A stretch of DNA of 64,000 bases, taken from the NCBI RefSeq assembly GCF_000470655.1, contig NC_021921.1:434001-498000 (forward strand). The letters run 5' to 3'. Positions within the stretch are counted from its first letter, which is position 1, and each line of letters begins with the position of its first letter. Source of the DNA: Halorhabdus tiamatea SARL4B. Lineage in GTDB: Archaea > Halobacteriota > Halobacteria > Halobacteriales > Haloarculaceae. The notes beneath the pieces were generated by a model. It searched no databases, was not told where the DNA came from, and saw nothing but the letters and a program-made list of their open reading frames with translations. This document shows positions 43,992-53,034 of this stretch, piece by piece. The position numbers and the translations under genes were made by a program.

Positions 43992-45386
43992 ATGACCGAC
44001 CGAGAGCTACTCACCGTACGAATACGGGGCATCTACGCGACGGCACTGACCGAACGCCTGCGTGAGGCGGAAGGCGTCACCGTCGTCCAGGCATCGCCGC
44101 CGATCCGGCGACGCTTCGAGACGACCTTCGGCGACGGGCCGGCCGACGTCACGATCGAAACCGACGACCGGCGACTGGGTGTCGGTCTCGTCGGATCCCG
44201 GGATGGTGTCGATCGCGTCCGCGACGCGCTCGACGTCGGGATCGACACGCTCGGGTGGGACGATCCGACGCCACAGGGTGCGATCTTCGACGGCGTCGTC
44301 ACCGAAACGCTTGGCAGTGGGGCCGTCGTCGATCTGGGCGAGAGTGAGGGGTTTCTGCCCTTCCACGCGACCAGCGCCCACGTCGAGACCGACGACCGAC
44401 TCCGCGTGCAGGTCACAGAGCCGCCAGCCCCCTGGAACGACGACCGTCCGGCACTCGATACGACGCTGTCGGTGCGTGGTGACATGGCGACGCTCGTCCG
44501 CGAGGAGTCGACGAGTGCGGCTGGCCCGGATCTGCTCGACGTGCTCTCGGTCGACGTGCCCGACGGCTGGCGTGTCTTATGGGACCGGGACGCCGACGAT
44601 GCCGACTTCGACGTCCTCGAGGCGAGTCTCGACGGACTGCTCGACCGGGCCGCCCGGATCGACGACGCGCTTTCGACCCACGACGAGGATACGACGACCG
44701 ACCGGATCGTCGACAGTCGCGCCACGCAGTGGGTACTCTTTGGCCGCGAATCTCGCTTCGCACTCGACGAGGACCGCCGGGCGGTGACGCCGACGATGCC
44801 GGGTCACCACCGGATCAAGGCGGGCGACGAGGCCGCGAGCGCCGCCGTCGATTTCGTCGAGGATCTCGCGCCGGACCTCGATGGGGAGTTCCCGTTCGAC
44901 GTCGTGACGCGGCAGTTCGGCCCGCAGGAGGGGGATCGCGTCGCCATTGCTCACGGCAAACCCGACGGCCGGACGATCAGCCTCGGCCGCGGCGACGTCA
45001 CCGAGCGGAACCCGGCAGGGACCATCCGGGTCGAGCGCGAGATGTCGCCCGGCGGGACCTACGACGCGCTGGGCACGAAGCGCCGGGCGGGCGACGTCGC
45101 GGTCACGAAGTTCACCGAGGGCAAGTGGTGGTATCCGACCGTCTACCGCGGCGAGGACGGCGACAGGCGCGGGACCTACGTCAACGTCTGCACGCCCGTG
45201 GAGGTGTTCCCGGACGAGGTCCGGTACGTCGATCTACACGTCGACGTGGTCAAACACGCTGACGGGACAGTCGAGCGGGTCGACGACGACGAACTCGACG
45301 CGGCTGTCGAGGCAGGGAACGTCCCCGAGGAACTCGCCGAGAAAGCCCGCGATGTAGCGAGTGCGGTCGAGAACGCGCTGTCGTGA
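43992..45386 (+). CDS. FAU-1-type RNA-binding protein / probable ribonuclease
   Basis: 464 residues. The N-terminal part has an S1/RNase E-G-like domain (GAIFDGVVTETLGSGAVVDLGESEGFLPFHATSAHVETDDRLRVQVTEP, about residues 95-150). The C-terminal third is a DUF402-type domain with KWWYPTVYRGEDGDRRGTYVNVCTPVEVFPDEVRYVDLHVDVV. This two-part layout is that of FAU-1, which binds AU-rich RNA and processes 5S rRNA precursors in thermococci. Role in haloarchaea inferred. Confidence 0.88.
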   Translation: MTDRELLTVRIRGIYATALTERLREAEGVTVVQASPPIRRRFETTFGDGPADVTIETDDRRLGVGLVGSRDGVDRVRDALDVGIDTLGWDDPTPQGAIFDGVVTETLGSGAVVDLGESEGFLPFHATSAHVETDDRLRVQVTEPPAPWNDDRPALDTTLSVRGDMATLVREESTSAAGPDLLDVLSVDVPDGWRVLWDRDADDADFDVLEASLDGLLDRAARIDDALSTHDEDTTTDRIVDSRATQWVLFGRESRFALDEDRRAVTPTMPGHHRIKAGDEAASAAVDFVEDLAPDLDGEFPFDVVTRQFGPQEGDRVAIAHGKPDGRTISLGRGDVTERNPAGTIRVEREMSPGGTYDALGTKRRAGDVAVTKFTEGKWWYPTVYRGEDGDRRGTYVNVCTPVEVFPDEVRYVDLHVDVVKHADGTVERVDDDELDAAVEAGNVPEELAEKARDVASAVENALS

Positions 45387-45403
45387 TTCGGTGAAGGCGT
45401 CGA

Positions 45404-46111
45404 CTAGAAGTCGATGCTGAACCCGCCGCTGTCGTCACCGCCGTTGCCAGTCGGCAGGTTCGGGATCAGCCACGACAGGAAGGCGTCGGTACTTCTGGTC
45501 TGAAGCCAGACCGATCCCTCGCCGGAGAATTCACAGACGAGTCCTTCGCCGCTGAACAGCGTCGACTTGAGCCCGCCGACTTTCTTGACGTCGAAATTCG
45601 TCGACCCCTCGAAGGCGACGATGTGGCCGGTGTCGACCGTGTAGGTCTCGCCGGGGTCGAGGTCGACCCGTTCGATCGCGCCGTAACTCGAGAGGAACGT
45701 GCGACCGGTGCCGGACAGTTCCAGCAGGAACAGCCCCTCGCCGCCGAAGAAGGTCCGCCCGCCGCCGAACTTCGTGTCGATGTCGATCCCGGCGTCGGCG
45801 GCCAGGAACGACCCCGACTGGACCAGCAGGCGCTCGTCTCTGAGTTCCTTGCTGATCACGTCGCCGGGCAGGGGTGGGGCGAGCGTGACGTGGCCCGGCC
45901 GATCGGCGCTGAAGGTGTTCATGAAGAAGGACTCCCCGCCGAAGGCCGTCCGTTTCAGCGAGTCGACGATGCCGCCCTGAGCTTTCGTGTCGATGGTGAT
46001 CCCGTCGGTGTGGCTCACCATCGCGCCGGCTTCCGCCTGTAACTCCTCGCTCTGATCGAGGTCGACCGAGAGCAACGCGTAGGAGGGTCTGTGTTCGATG
46101 TCGTAGTCCAT
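45404..46111 (-). CDS. TIGR00266/AIM24-family protein
   Basis: 235 residues from the ATG at 46111. DYDIEHRPSYALLSVDL, LQAEAGAMVSHTDGI, GESFFMNTFSADRPGHVTLAPPLPGDV, FLAADAGIDIDTKFGG and LVCEFSGEGSVWLQTRS are the repeated beta-strand segments of the AIM24 beta-trefoil-like family. Bacterial and archaeal roles are unknown; mitochondrial AIM24 supports inner-membrane organisation. Convergent with fau-1. Confidence 0.88.
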   Translation of the reverse strand: MDYDIEHRPSYALLSVDLDQSEELQAEAGAMVSHTDGITIDTKAQGGIVDSLKRTAFGGESFFMNTFSADRPGHVTLAPPLPGDVISKELRDERLLVQSGSFLAADAGIDIDTKFGGGRTFFGGEGLFLLELSGTGRTFLSSYGAIERVDLDPGETYTVDTGHIVAFEGSTNFDVKKVGGLKSTLFSGEGLVCEFSGEGSVWLQTRSTDAFLSWLIPNLPTGNGGDDSGGFSIDF

Positions 46112-46190
46112 GCCCGGGGCGTCTCTCGCGCGTTCTATAAATCTACCCCGCCGTCCGGGCGGTTTTGTGCCCTGCCCGCCAACTGGGCAT

Positions 46191-46928
46191 ATGCTTTCGC
46201 CGACACTCGATGGACGGACCGCACTCGTGACCGGGAGTGCTCGCGGCGTCGGGCGCGAACTCCTGGTGGCGCTAGCCGATTGTGGGGCCGACGTGGCGGT
46301 ACAGTACCGAACCAGCGCCGAGGAAGCCGAAACGGTGGCTGAGGTCGCCAGAGAAGCGGGCGTCGAGGCGGTGACCGTACAGGCCGACGTAACCGACCCG
46401 GACAGCGTCGACGCGCTGTTCGAGGCCGTCGAGGCAGAACTCGGAAGCGTCGACGTCCTCGTAAACAACGTCGGCGCGTTCGCCCCGGAGCGCTGGGACG
46501 AACTCGACTACGACACCTGGCAGACCGTCATGCAGACGAACCTCGACGCGACGTACCTGTGCTCGAAACGCGCGCTCCCGGCGATGCGGGAAGCGGGCGA
46601 CGGGCGGATCGTCAACGTTGGCTACGCCTCGAGCGAGAAGGGGCTGGTCAGCCCGAAGAACTTCCCGTATTTCGTGGCGAAGGCGGGCGTGTTGATGTTC
46701 ACGCGGATGCTCGCGGCCGACACCAGCGACGACGGAATCACCGTCAACGCGGTCTCGCCGTACGTCGTCGAGAACTCCGCGGAGTTCCCGGCTGAACTCC
46801 CGCGTGGCCGCCCCGCAGCCTTCGAGGATCTGATCCAGGCCGTGCTGTTCTTCCTCGACCCCGACAGCGACTACATCTCCGGGGCGAACGTCGAGGTCTC
46901 TGGCGGGTGGCTGCCGGAGACGGTCTGA
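46191..46928 (+). CDS. Short-chain dehydrogenase/reductase
   Basis: 245 residues from the ATG at 46191. ALVTGSARGVGRELLVAL is the TGxxxGxG cofactor loop; LVNNVGAF and NVGYASSEKGLVSPKNFPYFVAKAG give the N-N-x-G, Ser and Y-x3-K catalytic residues; it ends ISGANVEVSGGWLPE. The pattern is that of FabG-like classical SDRs (acidic residue for NAD absent; NADP likely). The substrate is unknown. Confidence 0.9.
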   Translation: MLSPTLDGRTALVTGSARGVGRELLVALADCGADVAVQYRTSAEEAETVAEVAREAGVEAVTVQADVTDPDSVDALFEAVEAELGSVDVLVNNVGAFAPERWDELDYDTWQTVMQTNLDATYLCSKRALPAMREAGDGRIVNVGYASSEKGLVSPKNFPYFVAKAGVLMFTRMLAADTSDDGITVNAVSPYVVENSAEFPAELPRGRPAAFEDLIQAVLFFLDPDSDYISGANVEVSGGWLPETV

Positions 46929-46950
46929 GCGGCGCGGCGATCGAGACAGC

Positions 46951-47133
46951 CTAGAACCGGAACATGACGTAGCACTCGTGACCGTTCGGGCACGCGTTGG
47001 GCCGAACCTTCACCCGGTCGTCGTCGGGTTCCTCGCGGGCCTCCGTGGTGACGGACTGGACAGTCGCACTCCGTGGCAGTCCCATCTCGAAGGTCGCCCC
47101 GCAGGTCGGACACGACAACTGTTCGATCCCCAT
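46951..47133 (-). CDS. Small zinc-ribbon protein, 60 aa
   Basis: 60 residues from the ATG at 47133. Two cysteine pairs, LSCPTCGATFE near the N-terminus and NACPNGHEC near the C-terminus, would bind one zinc; the end is hydrophobic (YVMFRF). Small one-zinc proteins of this type are common in haloarchaea and often affect growth or stress responses. Convergent with the SDR gene, divergent from the Brp/Blh-like gene. Confidence 0.75.
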   Translation of the reverse strand: MGIEQLSCPTCGATFEMGLPRSATVQSVTTEAREEPDDDRVKVRPNACPNGHECYVMFRF

Positions 47134-47217
47134 CGGTGGGACCGTCGTTCCCAGCCGGGATAAACGTACGCCACTTGCCCGCGAGAATCGCGACAATCGG
47201 CCACCGGACCGCACGGC

Positions 47218-47242
47218 TACCGAACAGATTGGGGTGATATTT
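47218..47242 (+). promoter_or_regulatory. Bat-box-like motif and TATA before the Brp/Blh-like gene
   Basis: TACCGAACAGATTGGGG (47218-47234) followed at once by TGATATTT (47235-47242), about 30 bp before the ATG at 47271. The motif resembles the bop and crtY upstream sites in this window (see the bop site). In Halobacterium, Bat acts through a site directly upstream of the TATA box, which is the layout here. Confidence 0.5.
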
Positions 47243-47270
47243 GACCCTTCCCGACCTGCTTCGTTCGAGC

Positions 47271-48347
47271 ATGTCTCTGGGGAACTACCAGTGGTCGGTT
47301 CTCGACGTCCGATCGGGCTGGCCGGGGAATCGACCGATCGAAGCGTCACGGACGGCGCTCGTGGCGATTGCGATCGGTTTCCTCGCGCTCCGGGCGTTCG
47401 GGGTCGAACTCGGCCTGACGCTACAGGCAGCGATCTACCTGTTCGGCATGGTCGCTCTGAACCTCCCACACGGCGGGTACGAACACTTCAACAACATCCG
47501 CCAGCGCGGGCTGACCTTCCAGTGGCGCTACGTCGTCGGGTACCTCGCACTCGTCGCGGGATTCGTCGGTCTGTTCGCGCTCGCGCCGGTGGCCGGTCTC
47601 GCGCTCGCGATTCTCGTGGCCGTTCTCAAAGGCGGCTACGGGGGCGTCCACGTCATGGACGCCGAGACCGGGAGCGGGCACCTGCGAACACCCATTCAGC
47701 GCCACCTCGCGGCGTTCGTCCGCGGCGGTGTCGTCATGGCCGTCCCGATCGTCGCCTGGCCGGGGACCTTCGAAACGTTCAGCGCTTATATGGTGAACAT
47801 CTTCCAGCCTGGTGGCCTCGAAGCGGTTGGCCGGTACTTCGCGATCACTCGCCCGCTGATCGGGCTCGGGTTCGCGACACTCGCCATCGCACACGTCGGG
47901 CTCGGATACGTCCGCCGGGACGGCACCAGATCGTGGCTCGTCGATGCGGGGGAAACGGCACTCCTGATCGTCTTCTTCGCCGTCGTCCCCGTGGTCGTCG
48001 CCGTCGGGCTGTACTTCCCGCTGTGGTACTCCATGCGCCAGGTCGGGCGACACGTCGCGATCGAGGACGACGTCCCCGAGCAAGGTGGCGTCCTCACGCC
48101 GTTCCTCGAGAGTGACGACCCGCGTGTGATCGCCCTGACGGCCTGGGGCGTGCTCATCGCCGGGTCGATCGCGACGGTCGGCGTCGTCGGCACGATCTTC
48201 CTCGTGGCGAACGATCCCCTGGGCGGCGCACCCCTGCTCCCGGGCGCGGTGGCCTTCTGGAGTATCTCGATCAGCATCATCGCCCTCCCGCACGTGGTCG
48301 TCGGTTCATTTATGGACCGCGAGCGCGGCATCTGGTACGTGCCATGA
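47271..48347 (+). CDS. Brp/Blh-family membrane protein (beta-carotene dioxygenase-like)
   Basis: 358 residues with eight or so hydrophobic helices. NLPHGGYEHF (His67, His72) matches the family P-H-G-x2-x-H motif. The second metal motif, usually LWHSxRH, reads LWYSMRQ (Tyr253, Gln257), so two presumed iron-binding histidines are replaced. True Blh/Brp enzymes cleave beta-carotene to retinal for opsins. The context (crtI next, then bat, crtY and bop) fits a retinal role, but catalysis is doubtful. The ATG at 47271 fits the TATA position; its end overlaps crtI by 4 bp. Confidence 0.8.
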   Translation: MSLGNYQWSVLDVRSGWPGNRPIEASRTALVAIAIGFLALRAFGVELGLTLQAAIYLFGMVALNLPHGGYEHFNNIRQRGLTFQWRYVVGYLALVAGFVGLFALAPVAGLALAILVAVLKGGYGGVHVMDAETGSGHLRTPIQRHLAAFVRGGVVMAVPIVAWPGTFETFSAYMVNIFQPGGLEAVGRYFAITRPLIGLGFATLAIAHVGLGYVRRDGTRSWLVDAGETALLIVFFAVVPVVVAVGLYFPLWYSMRQVGRHVAIEDDVPEQGGVLTPFLESDDPRVIALTAWGVLIAGSIATVGVVGTIFLVANDPLGGAPLLPGAVAFWSISISIIALPHVVVGSFMDRERGIWYVP

Positions 48348-49924
48348 CAGGAACTCCAGTCGGGTCACTCGCCGGTCGGACCGTCGACGTCATCGGTGGC
48401 GGGATCGGCGGTCTCTCCACCGCTGCGTTTCTCGCCGACGCCGGCGCGGACGTGACCGTCCTCGAACAGCAGTCCCGCCTCGGCGGGGCCGCGAACGTCA
48501 TCGAAACCGATGGCTTTCGCTTCGACACCGGCCCGTCGTGGTACCTGATGCCCGACGTCTTCGAGCGCTTCTTCGACCAGTTCGACCGCGACCCCGAGGA
48601 GTACTACGAACTAACGAAGCTCGATCCCCAGTATCGGGTGTTCTTCCGTGACAGCGACCCTGTCCCAGGAGTGGGGACGCCATACGACGAGGACGTCGAC
48701 GCGCCCTGTGACTGGGTGACGATCACGCCCGACCGCGACCAGACCAAGCGGGTCTTCGCGGCCTACGAGGCAGGCGGCGGCGAGGCATTCGAAGAGTACC
48801 TCGCCGAAGCCGAACACACCTACGACGTGGGGATGGAACACTTCGTCTACGAGGACCGATCCCGGTTTCGCGACCTGCTGGACCCCGACGTCCTCCGGGC
48901 CGGCCCCGGCCTCACGATGCTCGGGTCGATGCAGGACCACGTCGAGGAGTACTTCGAGAATCCGAAACTCCAGCAGTTGCTGCAGTACACGCTTGTCTTT
49001 CTCGGCGGGTCCCCCCACAACACCCCGGCGCTGTACAACCTCATGTCTCACGTCGATTACAACATGGGCGTGTTCTACCCCGAAGGCGGGATGTACGGCC
49101 TCGTCGAGGGACTGGTCGACCTCGGCGAGGAACTGGGCGTCGCCTACCGGACCGGCGTCGAGGTGACGGACCTCCAGGAGACGACGACGGGCATCGCGAT
49201 GCAGACGACCGAGGGCCGCCGGCGCGCCGACCGGGTCGTCGCCAACGCCCCGCCGGCCCACGTCGAGCGCGAGTTGCTCTCGCCGGGCAAGCGCGATCAC
49301 GACCTGGATCACTGGGACGACCAGACCTACGCGCCCTCGGCGCTGCTGTGGTACTTCGGCGTCGAGGGCGACGTCGGCCCGCTCGAACATCACTCGCTGG
49401 TGTTTCCCGACGACTGGGATCCACACTTCGCGTCGATCTTCGAGGACCCGGCCTGGCCGGACGATCCGGCGTACTACCTGGCGGTCCCATCGCTCACCGA
49501 CGACACGGTTGCGCCCGAGAACCACCACACAGTGGTCGTCCTGATCCCGATCGCCACAGCACTGGAAGACACCGACGCGCGACGCGAGGAGTACCGGGAC
49601 TGGGTGCTCGAGGATCTCGCCACGAACGTCGGTGTCGACCTCCGGGATCGCGTCGTCACCGAGGAGTCGATGTGTGTCGAGGACTTCGCCGAGCGCCTCA
49701 ACTACCCCGAAGGGACCGCCCTCGGCCTCGCCCACACGCTGTTTCAGACCGGGCCGATGCGTCCCTCACATCGCGCCAGGCGCGTCGACGGGCTCTATTA
49801 CGTCGGCGGGTTCACCTCGCCAGGAATCGGCGTCCCGATGACGATCATCAGCGGCGAACACGCCGCCCAGGCGGTCATCGAGGACGAACACGACCGCGGT
49901 GTCCTCGGTCGGCTTCGCGGGTGA
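48344..49924 (+). CDS. crtI: CrtI-type carotenoid desaturase (phytoene desaturase family)
   Basis: 526 residues. The FAD site is TVDVIGGGIGGLSTAAFLADAGADVTVLEQQSRLGGAANVIETDGFRFDTGPSWYLMPDVFERFF; MYGLVEGLVDLGEELGV lies midway; and the C-terminal GLYYVGGFTSPGIGVPMTIISGEHAAQAV is the second dinucleotide-binding segment. It introduces the double bonds that turn phytoene into lycopene. Coupled by overlap to the Brp/Blh-like gene and followed by bat. A CrtD-like step on bacterioruberin precursors is an alternative. Confidence 0.9.
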   Translation: MTGTPVGSLAGRTVDVIGGGIGGLSTAAFLADAGADVTVLEQQSRLGGAANVIETDGFRFDTGPSWYLMPDVFERFFDQFDRDPEEYYELTKLDPQYRVFFRDSDPVPGVGTPYDEDVDAPCDWVTITPDRDQTKRVFAAYEAGGGEAFEEYLAEAEHTYDVGMEHFVYEDRSRFRDLLDPDVLRAGPGLTMLGSMQDHVEEYFENPKLQQLLQYTLVFLGGSPHNTPALYNLMSHVDYNMGVFYPEGGMYGLVEGLVDLGEELGVAYRTGVEVTDLQETTTGIAMQTTEGRRRADRVVANAPPAHVERELLSPGKRDHDLDHWDDQTYAPSALLWYFGVEGDVGPLEHHSLVFPDDWDPHFASIFEDPAWPDDPAYYLAVPSLTDDTVAPENHHTVVVLIPIATALEDTDARREEYRDWVLEDLATNVGVDLRDRVVTEESMCVEDFAERLNYPEGTALGLAHTLFQTGPMRPSHRARRVDGLYYVGGFTSPGIGVPMTIISGEHAAQAVIEDEHDRGVLGRLRG

Positions 49925-49997
49925 GCCCACCCGATCGATTGCCGTTCGGTCGATTCGGGCCCACCATTTACGGTGATCGTCTGCCAATCGGGGTGGC

Positions 49998-52031
49998 ATG
50001 AGCAACGCAGGGGACGCCCGGCGGATCCTCCGGGTCGGGGATCGACCGGAACGAGGACTAATCTCGGCGGACGCGCTCGGCGAATCGCTCGACGCAGTCG
50101 TCGTCGAGTCGGCCACGGACTTCCTCGCGGCTGTCGAGCGCGTCGAGACCGACGAGATCGACTGTGTCGTGACGGACCACGCGCCCGCAGGATTCGACGG
50201 GCTGGCACTCTTAGAGTCGATCCGCCGGAGCCGACCCCAGCTCCCGGTCGTCGTCGTCCCGGACGTCTCGGACGGAGCGATCGCCCGCCGGGCGGTGGCG
50301 GCGGACGCGACGGCCTACGTCCCGGCGGCGAGCGAAGATACGCTCGAACTCGTCGTGGACGCCATCGAGGACGCGGTCCCCGAACCGGTCGAGGCCGACG
50401 GGCAGGTCCGGATGCCGATCAACGACCGGACTGCGACCGAGGAACAGCGCCTGAAGGAGCGCGCACTCGACGAGGCCCCTGTCGGGATCACGATCGGCGA
50501 TGCGACGGTCCCCGATAAACCCCTGATCTACGTCAACGACTCGTTCGTCGAGATGACGGGCTACGACAAGGAGGAGGCGATCGGCGTCAACTGCCGGTTT
50601 CTCCAGGGCGAGGAGACCGACGCGGAGACGACGCTGCAACTCCGGGAAGCCGTCCGAGACCAGGAGTCGGCCGCCCTCGAGTTGTTGAACTACCGGGCCG
50701 ACGGGTCGACCTTCTGGAACAACCTCGAGATCTCGCCGATCCGCGACGAGGACGGCAACGTGACCAACTTCGTGGGTTTCCAGCAGGACATCACCGAGCG
50801 CAAGGAAGCCGAAGCAGCGATCAGACGCGAACGCGAGACCTTGCGCCGACTCCTGGACCGCGTCGAGGGACTCGTCAGCGACGTGACCGAGATCCTCGTC
50901 AGAGCCGACTCGCGGGCCGATATCGACCGGATGACCGTCGAGCGGATCGGCGACGGCGCGGAGTTCGACCGGGCGTGGATCGGGCGATACGATTCGCCCG
51001 CAGGAACGATAACGATTACCAGGGACAGTGCCGGCGGGATCGACCCGGAGACGGTCGATCTCACGGACGCCGACGCCCCGGCAGGGAGTGACGCCGTCGC
51101 GGAGGCACTGGATCGCGGCGAGGTACGACGATTCGAGGACAGTACGGCGATTGCCCCGCTCGCCGACGCCAGCGGCACGTCCGGGGCCGACGGACCGCTT
51201 GCGGGCGTCGTGATCCCGCTGGTGTACCGCGGGACGACCTACGGCGCACTCGCCGTCTACGACCGCGATTCGGAGGCCTTCGACGAGACCGAACGCACGA
51301 TACTGGCCGCCCTCGGCCGGGCGATCGGCGCAGCGGTCAACGCCGTCGTGAGCAAGCGAACGGTGACGACCGATACCGCCTTCGAGATCGAAGTCGCCCT
51401 GGAAGGGCCGACGCTGGTGCTGTCGGCACTCGCCGAGCGCCTCTCCGGGACGCTGGCCTATCGGAGTGCTCGTGCGACCGACGATGGCAGCGTCCGATTC
51501 CTGTTTCGCATCGACGCGGCCGACGAGGACGCGGTCCAGGCGGCGGCCGATCGCTTCGACGCCGTCACCGACGTCCGGATCCTCTCTCGAACCGACGAGG
51601 ACTGTGCCGTCGAAATCGTCATGGAGGATTCGCCCTTCGTCACGATCCTGTCTGGCTACGGCGGGGACCTTCAGGACGTCTCGATTGACGCCGACGGCGT
51701 CGATCTCTCGTTCCGTGTCGCGACCGAGCAGAACGGCCGGGCCATCGTCGACGATCTCGAGGACGCCTACGCCACAGTCACACTGATCTCATATCGCGAG
51801 GGAGAGCGCACAGACGAGAGTCCCCACGCCTTCCGGCGCGCCGTCGAAGACGACCTCACCGACCGCCAGCTCACGGCGCTCCAGAAGGCCTACGTCAGCG
51901 GCTTCTTCGAGTGGCCACGCGAGAGCGACGGCGACGAACTCGCCGATTCGATGGACGTCGTCCCGTCGACGTACTACCAGCACCTCCGAACAGCCGAGAA
52001 GAAACTCGCGAGAGCGTTCTTCGATGCCTGA
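49998..52031 (+). CDS. bat: Bat-type regulator: receiver-like, LOV, GAF and HTH-10 domains
   Basis: 677 residues. Residues 10-130 resemble a receiver (DCVVTDHAPAGFDGLALL, candidate phospho-Asp60). A PAS domain at about 155-270 has the LOV signature GVNCRFLQG (Cys199), LNYRADGSTFWNNLEISPI and FVGFQQDITE, with the Asn/Gln residues that hold flavin. A GAF domain (about 290-445), a Bat-specific linker domain (about 455-600) and an HTH-10 winged domain (LTDRQLTALQKAYVSGFFEWPRESDGDELADSMDVVPSTYYQHLRTAEKKL) follow. It should activate the carotenoid/opsin genes around it in response to light or oxygen. A CATTTACG box lies about 30 bp before the ATG. Confidence 0.92.
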   Translation: MSNAGDARRILRVGDRPERGLISADALGESLDAVVVESATDFLAAVERVETDEIDCVVTDHAPAGFDGLALLESIRRSRPQLPVVVVPDVSDGAIARRAVAADATAYVPAASEDTLELVVDAIEDAVPEPVEADGQVRMPINDRTATEEQRLKERALDEAPVGITIGDATVPDKPLIYVNDSFVEMTGYDKEEAIGVNCRFLQGEETDAETTLQLREAVRDQESAALELLNYRADGSTFWNNLEISPIRDEDGNVTNFVGFQQDITERKEAEAAIRRERETLRRLLDRVEGLVSDVTEILVRADSRADIDRMTVERIGDGAEFDRAWIGRYDSPAGTITITRDSAGGIDPETVDLTDADAPAGSDAVAEALDRGEVRRFEDSTAIAPLADASGTSGADGPLAGVVIPLVYRGTTYGALAVYDRDSEAFDETERTILAALGRAIGAAVNAVVSKRTVTTDTAFEIEVALEGPTLVLSALAERLSGTLAYRSARATDDGSVRFLFRIDAADEDAVQAAADRFDAVTDVRILSRTDEDCAVEIVMEDSPFVTILSGYGGDLQDVSIDADGVDLSFRVATEQNGRAIVDDLEDAYATVTLISYREGERTDESPHAFRRAVEDDLTDRQLTALQKAYVSGFFEWPRESDGDELADSMDVVPSTYYQHLRTAEKKLARAFFDA

Positions 52032-52053
52032 CTGCGTCGACGGGCGTGGCAGT

Positions 52054-52070
52054 CCCCAACAGAATAGGTA
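52054..52070 (+). promoter_or_regulatory. Bat-box-like motif upstream of crtY
   Basis: CCCCAACAGAATAGGTA, followed by CGGATTTGAG (52071-52080). It shares CC-x-AACAGA-x-T-x-GG with the site before the Brp/Blh-like gene and has an ATTTGA element at the same relative place. The crtY start codon is about 125 bp further on, so crtY would have a long leader or a second promoter. Confidence 0.4.
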
Positions 52071-52198
52071 CGGATTTGAGTCGGCTCGCCTCCGTAGTGA
52101 TACGGAATGACAGTCGGAACTGGCGAGAGCAGGCTACAGTCGAGTGACCGTCCAGAGCGGACGGACGGGCGCGAGCGTGGACGGTCCGGAGGGACGAG

Positions 52199-52957
52199 AT
52201 GGCCCCGATAACCTACCTGTCGTTCGTGGTCGTCGTCGTTGTCCTCCCAGTCACGGTCCTCTCGGTGGCACTCGCAGTTACTCGTCGATTTCACCCGGCT
52301 CAGTTGTCCGGAACTGCGTTGCTCGCGGGCGTCGCGCTGGTCTATACGATTCCGTGGGACGGCCAGTTGATCCGGGTCGGCGTCTGGACCTACGGATCGA
52401 CGCTGGTCGGCCGCCTCGGCGTCGTCCCCTACGAGGAGTTGCTGTTTATCGTCACCCAGTCGATCCTCACAGGGCTGTGGACCGCACTCGTCGACCGGCC
52501 CGATGGAAGCGGGGCAGTCACCCGACGACAGCGGGCTCTCGGCGTCCTGGCTGGAGGAGTGGTCGGCATCGCCGGCCTCACAGCTCTCTCGTTCCCGTCC
52601 GGAACGTACCTGGGCGCGATTCTGGTGTGGGCGGCCCCCGTCTTCGGGCTCCAGTGGGCGTTCGGCTGGCCGATCCTCGTCCACCGGCGTCGGACCGTTG
52701 GGCTGGCGCTTGCCGTCCCGACGGCGTCCCTCTGGGCCGTCGACCGACTGGCGATCGGGCTGGGACTCTGGACGTTCTCTCCGACGCACACGACCGGAAT
52801 CGCGCTCCTCGGATTACCGCTCGAAGAGGCACTGTTCTTCCTCGTGACGAACGCCTTTCTCGTCCAGGGACTGGTTCTCCTCGGGTGGGTCGTCGAACGT
52901 GAGGCGATTCCCACCGTGGCGGAGGTCGTCGATCGGACCGTCGATCGGGCGAAGTGA
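52199..52957 (+). CDS. crtY: Lycopene beta-cyclase (CrtY, heterodimer-type fused)
   Basis: 252 residues with about seven membrane helices arranged as two homologous halves. Each half carries the P-x-E-E motif: WDGQLIRVGVWTYG...GVVPYEELLFIVTQS and AIGLGLWTFSPTHTTGIALLGLPLEEALFFLVTN. This is the CarR/CrtYcd type, fused in archaea. It closes both ends of lycopene to give beta-carotene, the retinal precursor. Convergent with bop, 77 bp between the stops. Confidence 0.93.
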   Translation: MAPITYLSFVVVVVVLPVTVLSVALAVTRRFHPAQLSGTALLAGVALVYTIPWDGQLIRVGVWTYGSTLVGRLGVVPYEELLFIVTQSILTGLWTALVDRPDGSGAVTRRQRALGVLAGGVVGIAGLTALSFPSGTYLGAILVWAAPVFGLQWAFGWPILVHRRRTVGLALAVPTASLWAVDRLAIGLGLWTFSPTHTTGIALLGLPLEEALFFLVTNAFLVQGLVLLGWVVEREAIPTVAEVVDRTVDRAK

Positions 52958-53034
52958 GTAATTTCGAACGCAGACGCTGTGCGACGCGTTCGTCACTCTC
53001 GAAAAAGTCGGTGAGTGGTCTGTGGCTATCCGGT

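Noticed and set aside
52107-52211. A 34-codon frame between bat and crtY
   Set aside because: It overlaps the crtY start, is Arg/Gly-rich and has no ribosome binding or promoter support.
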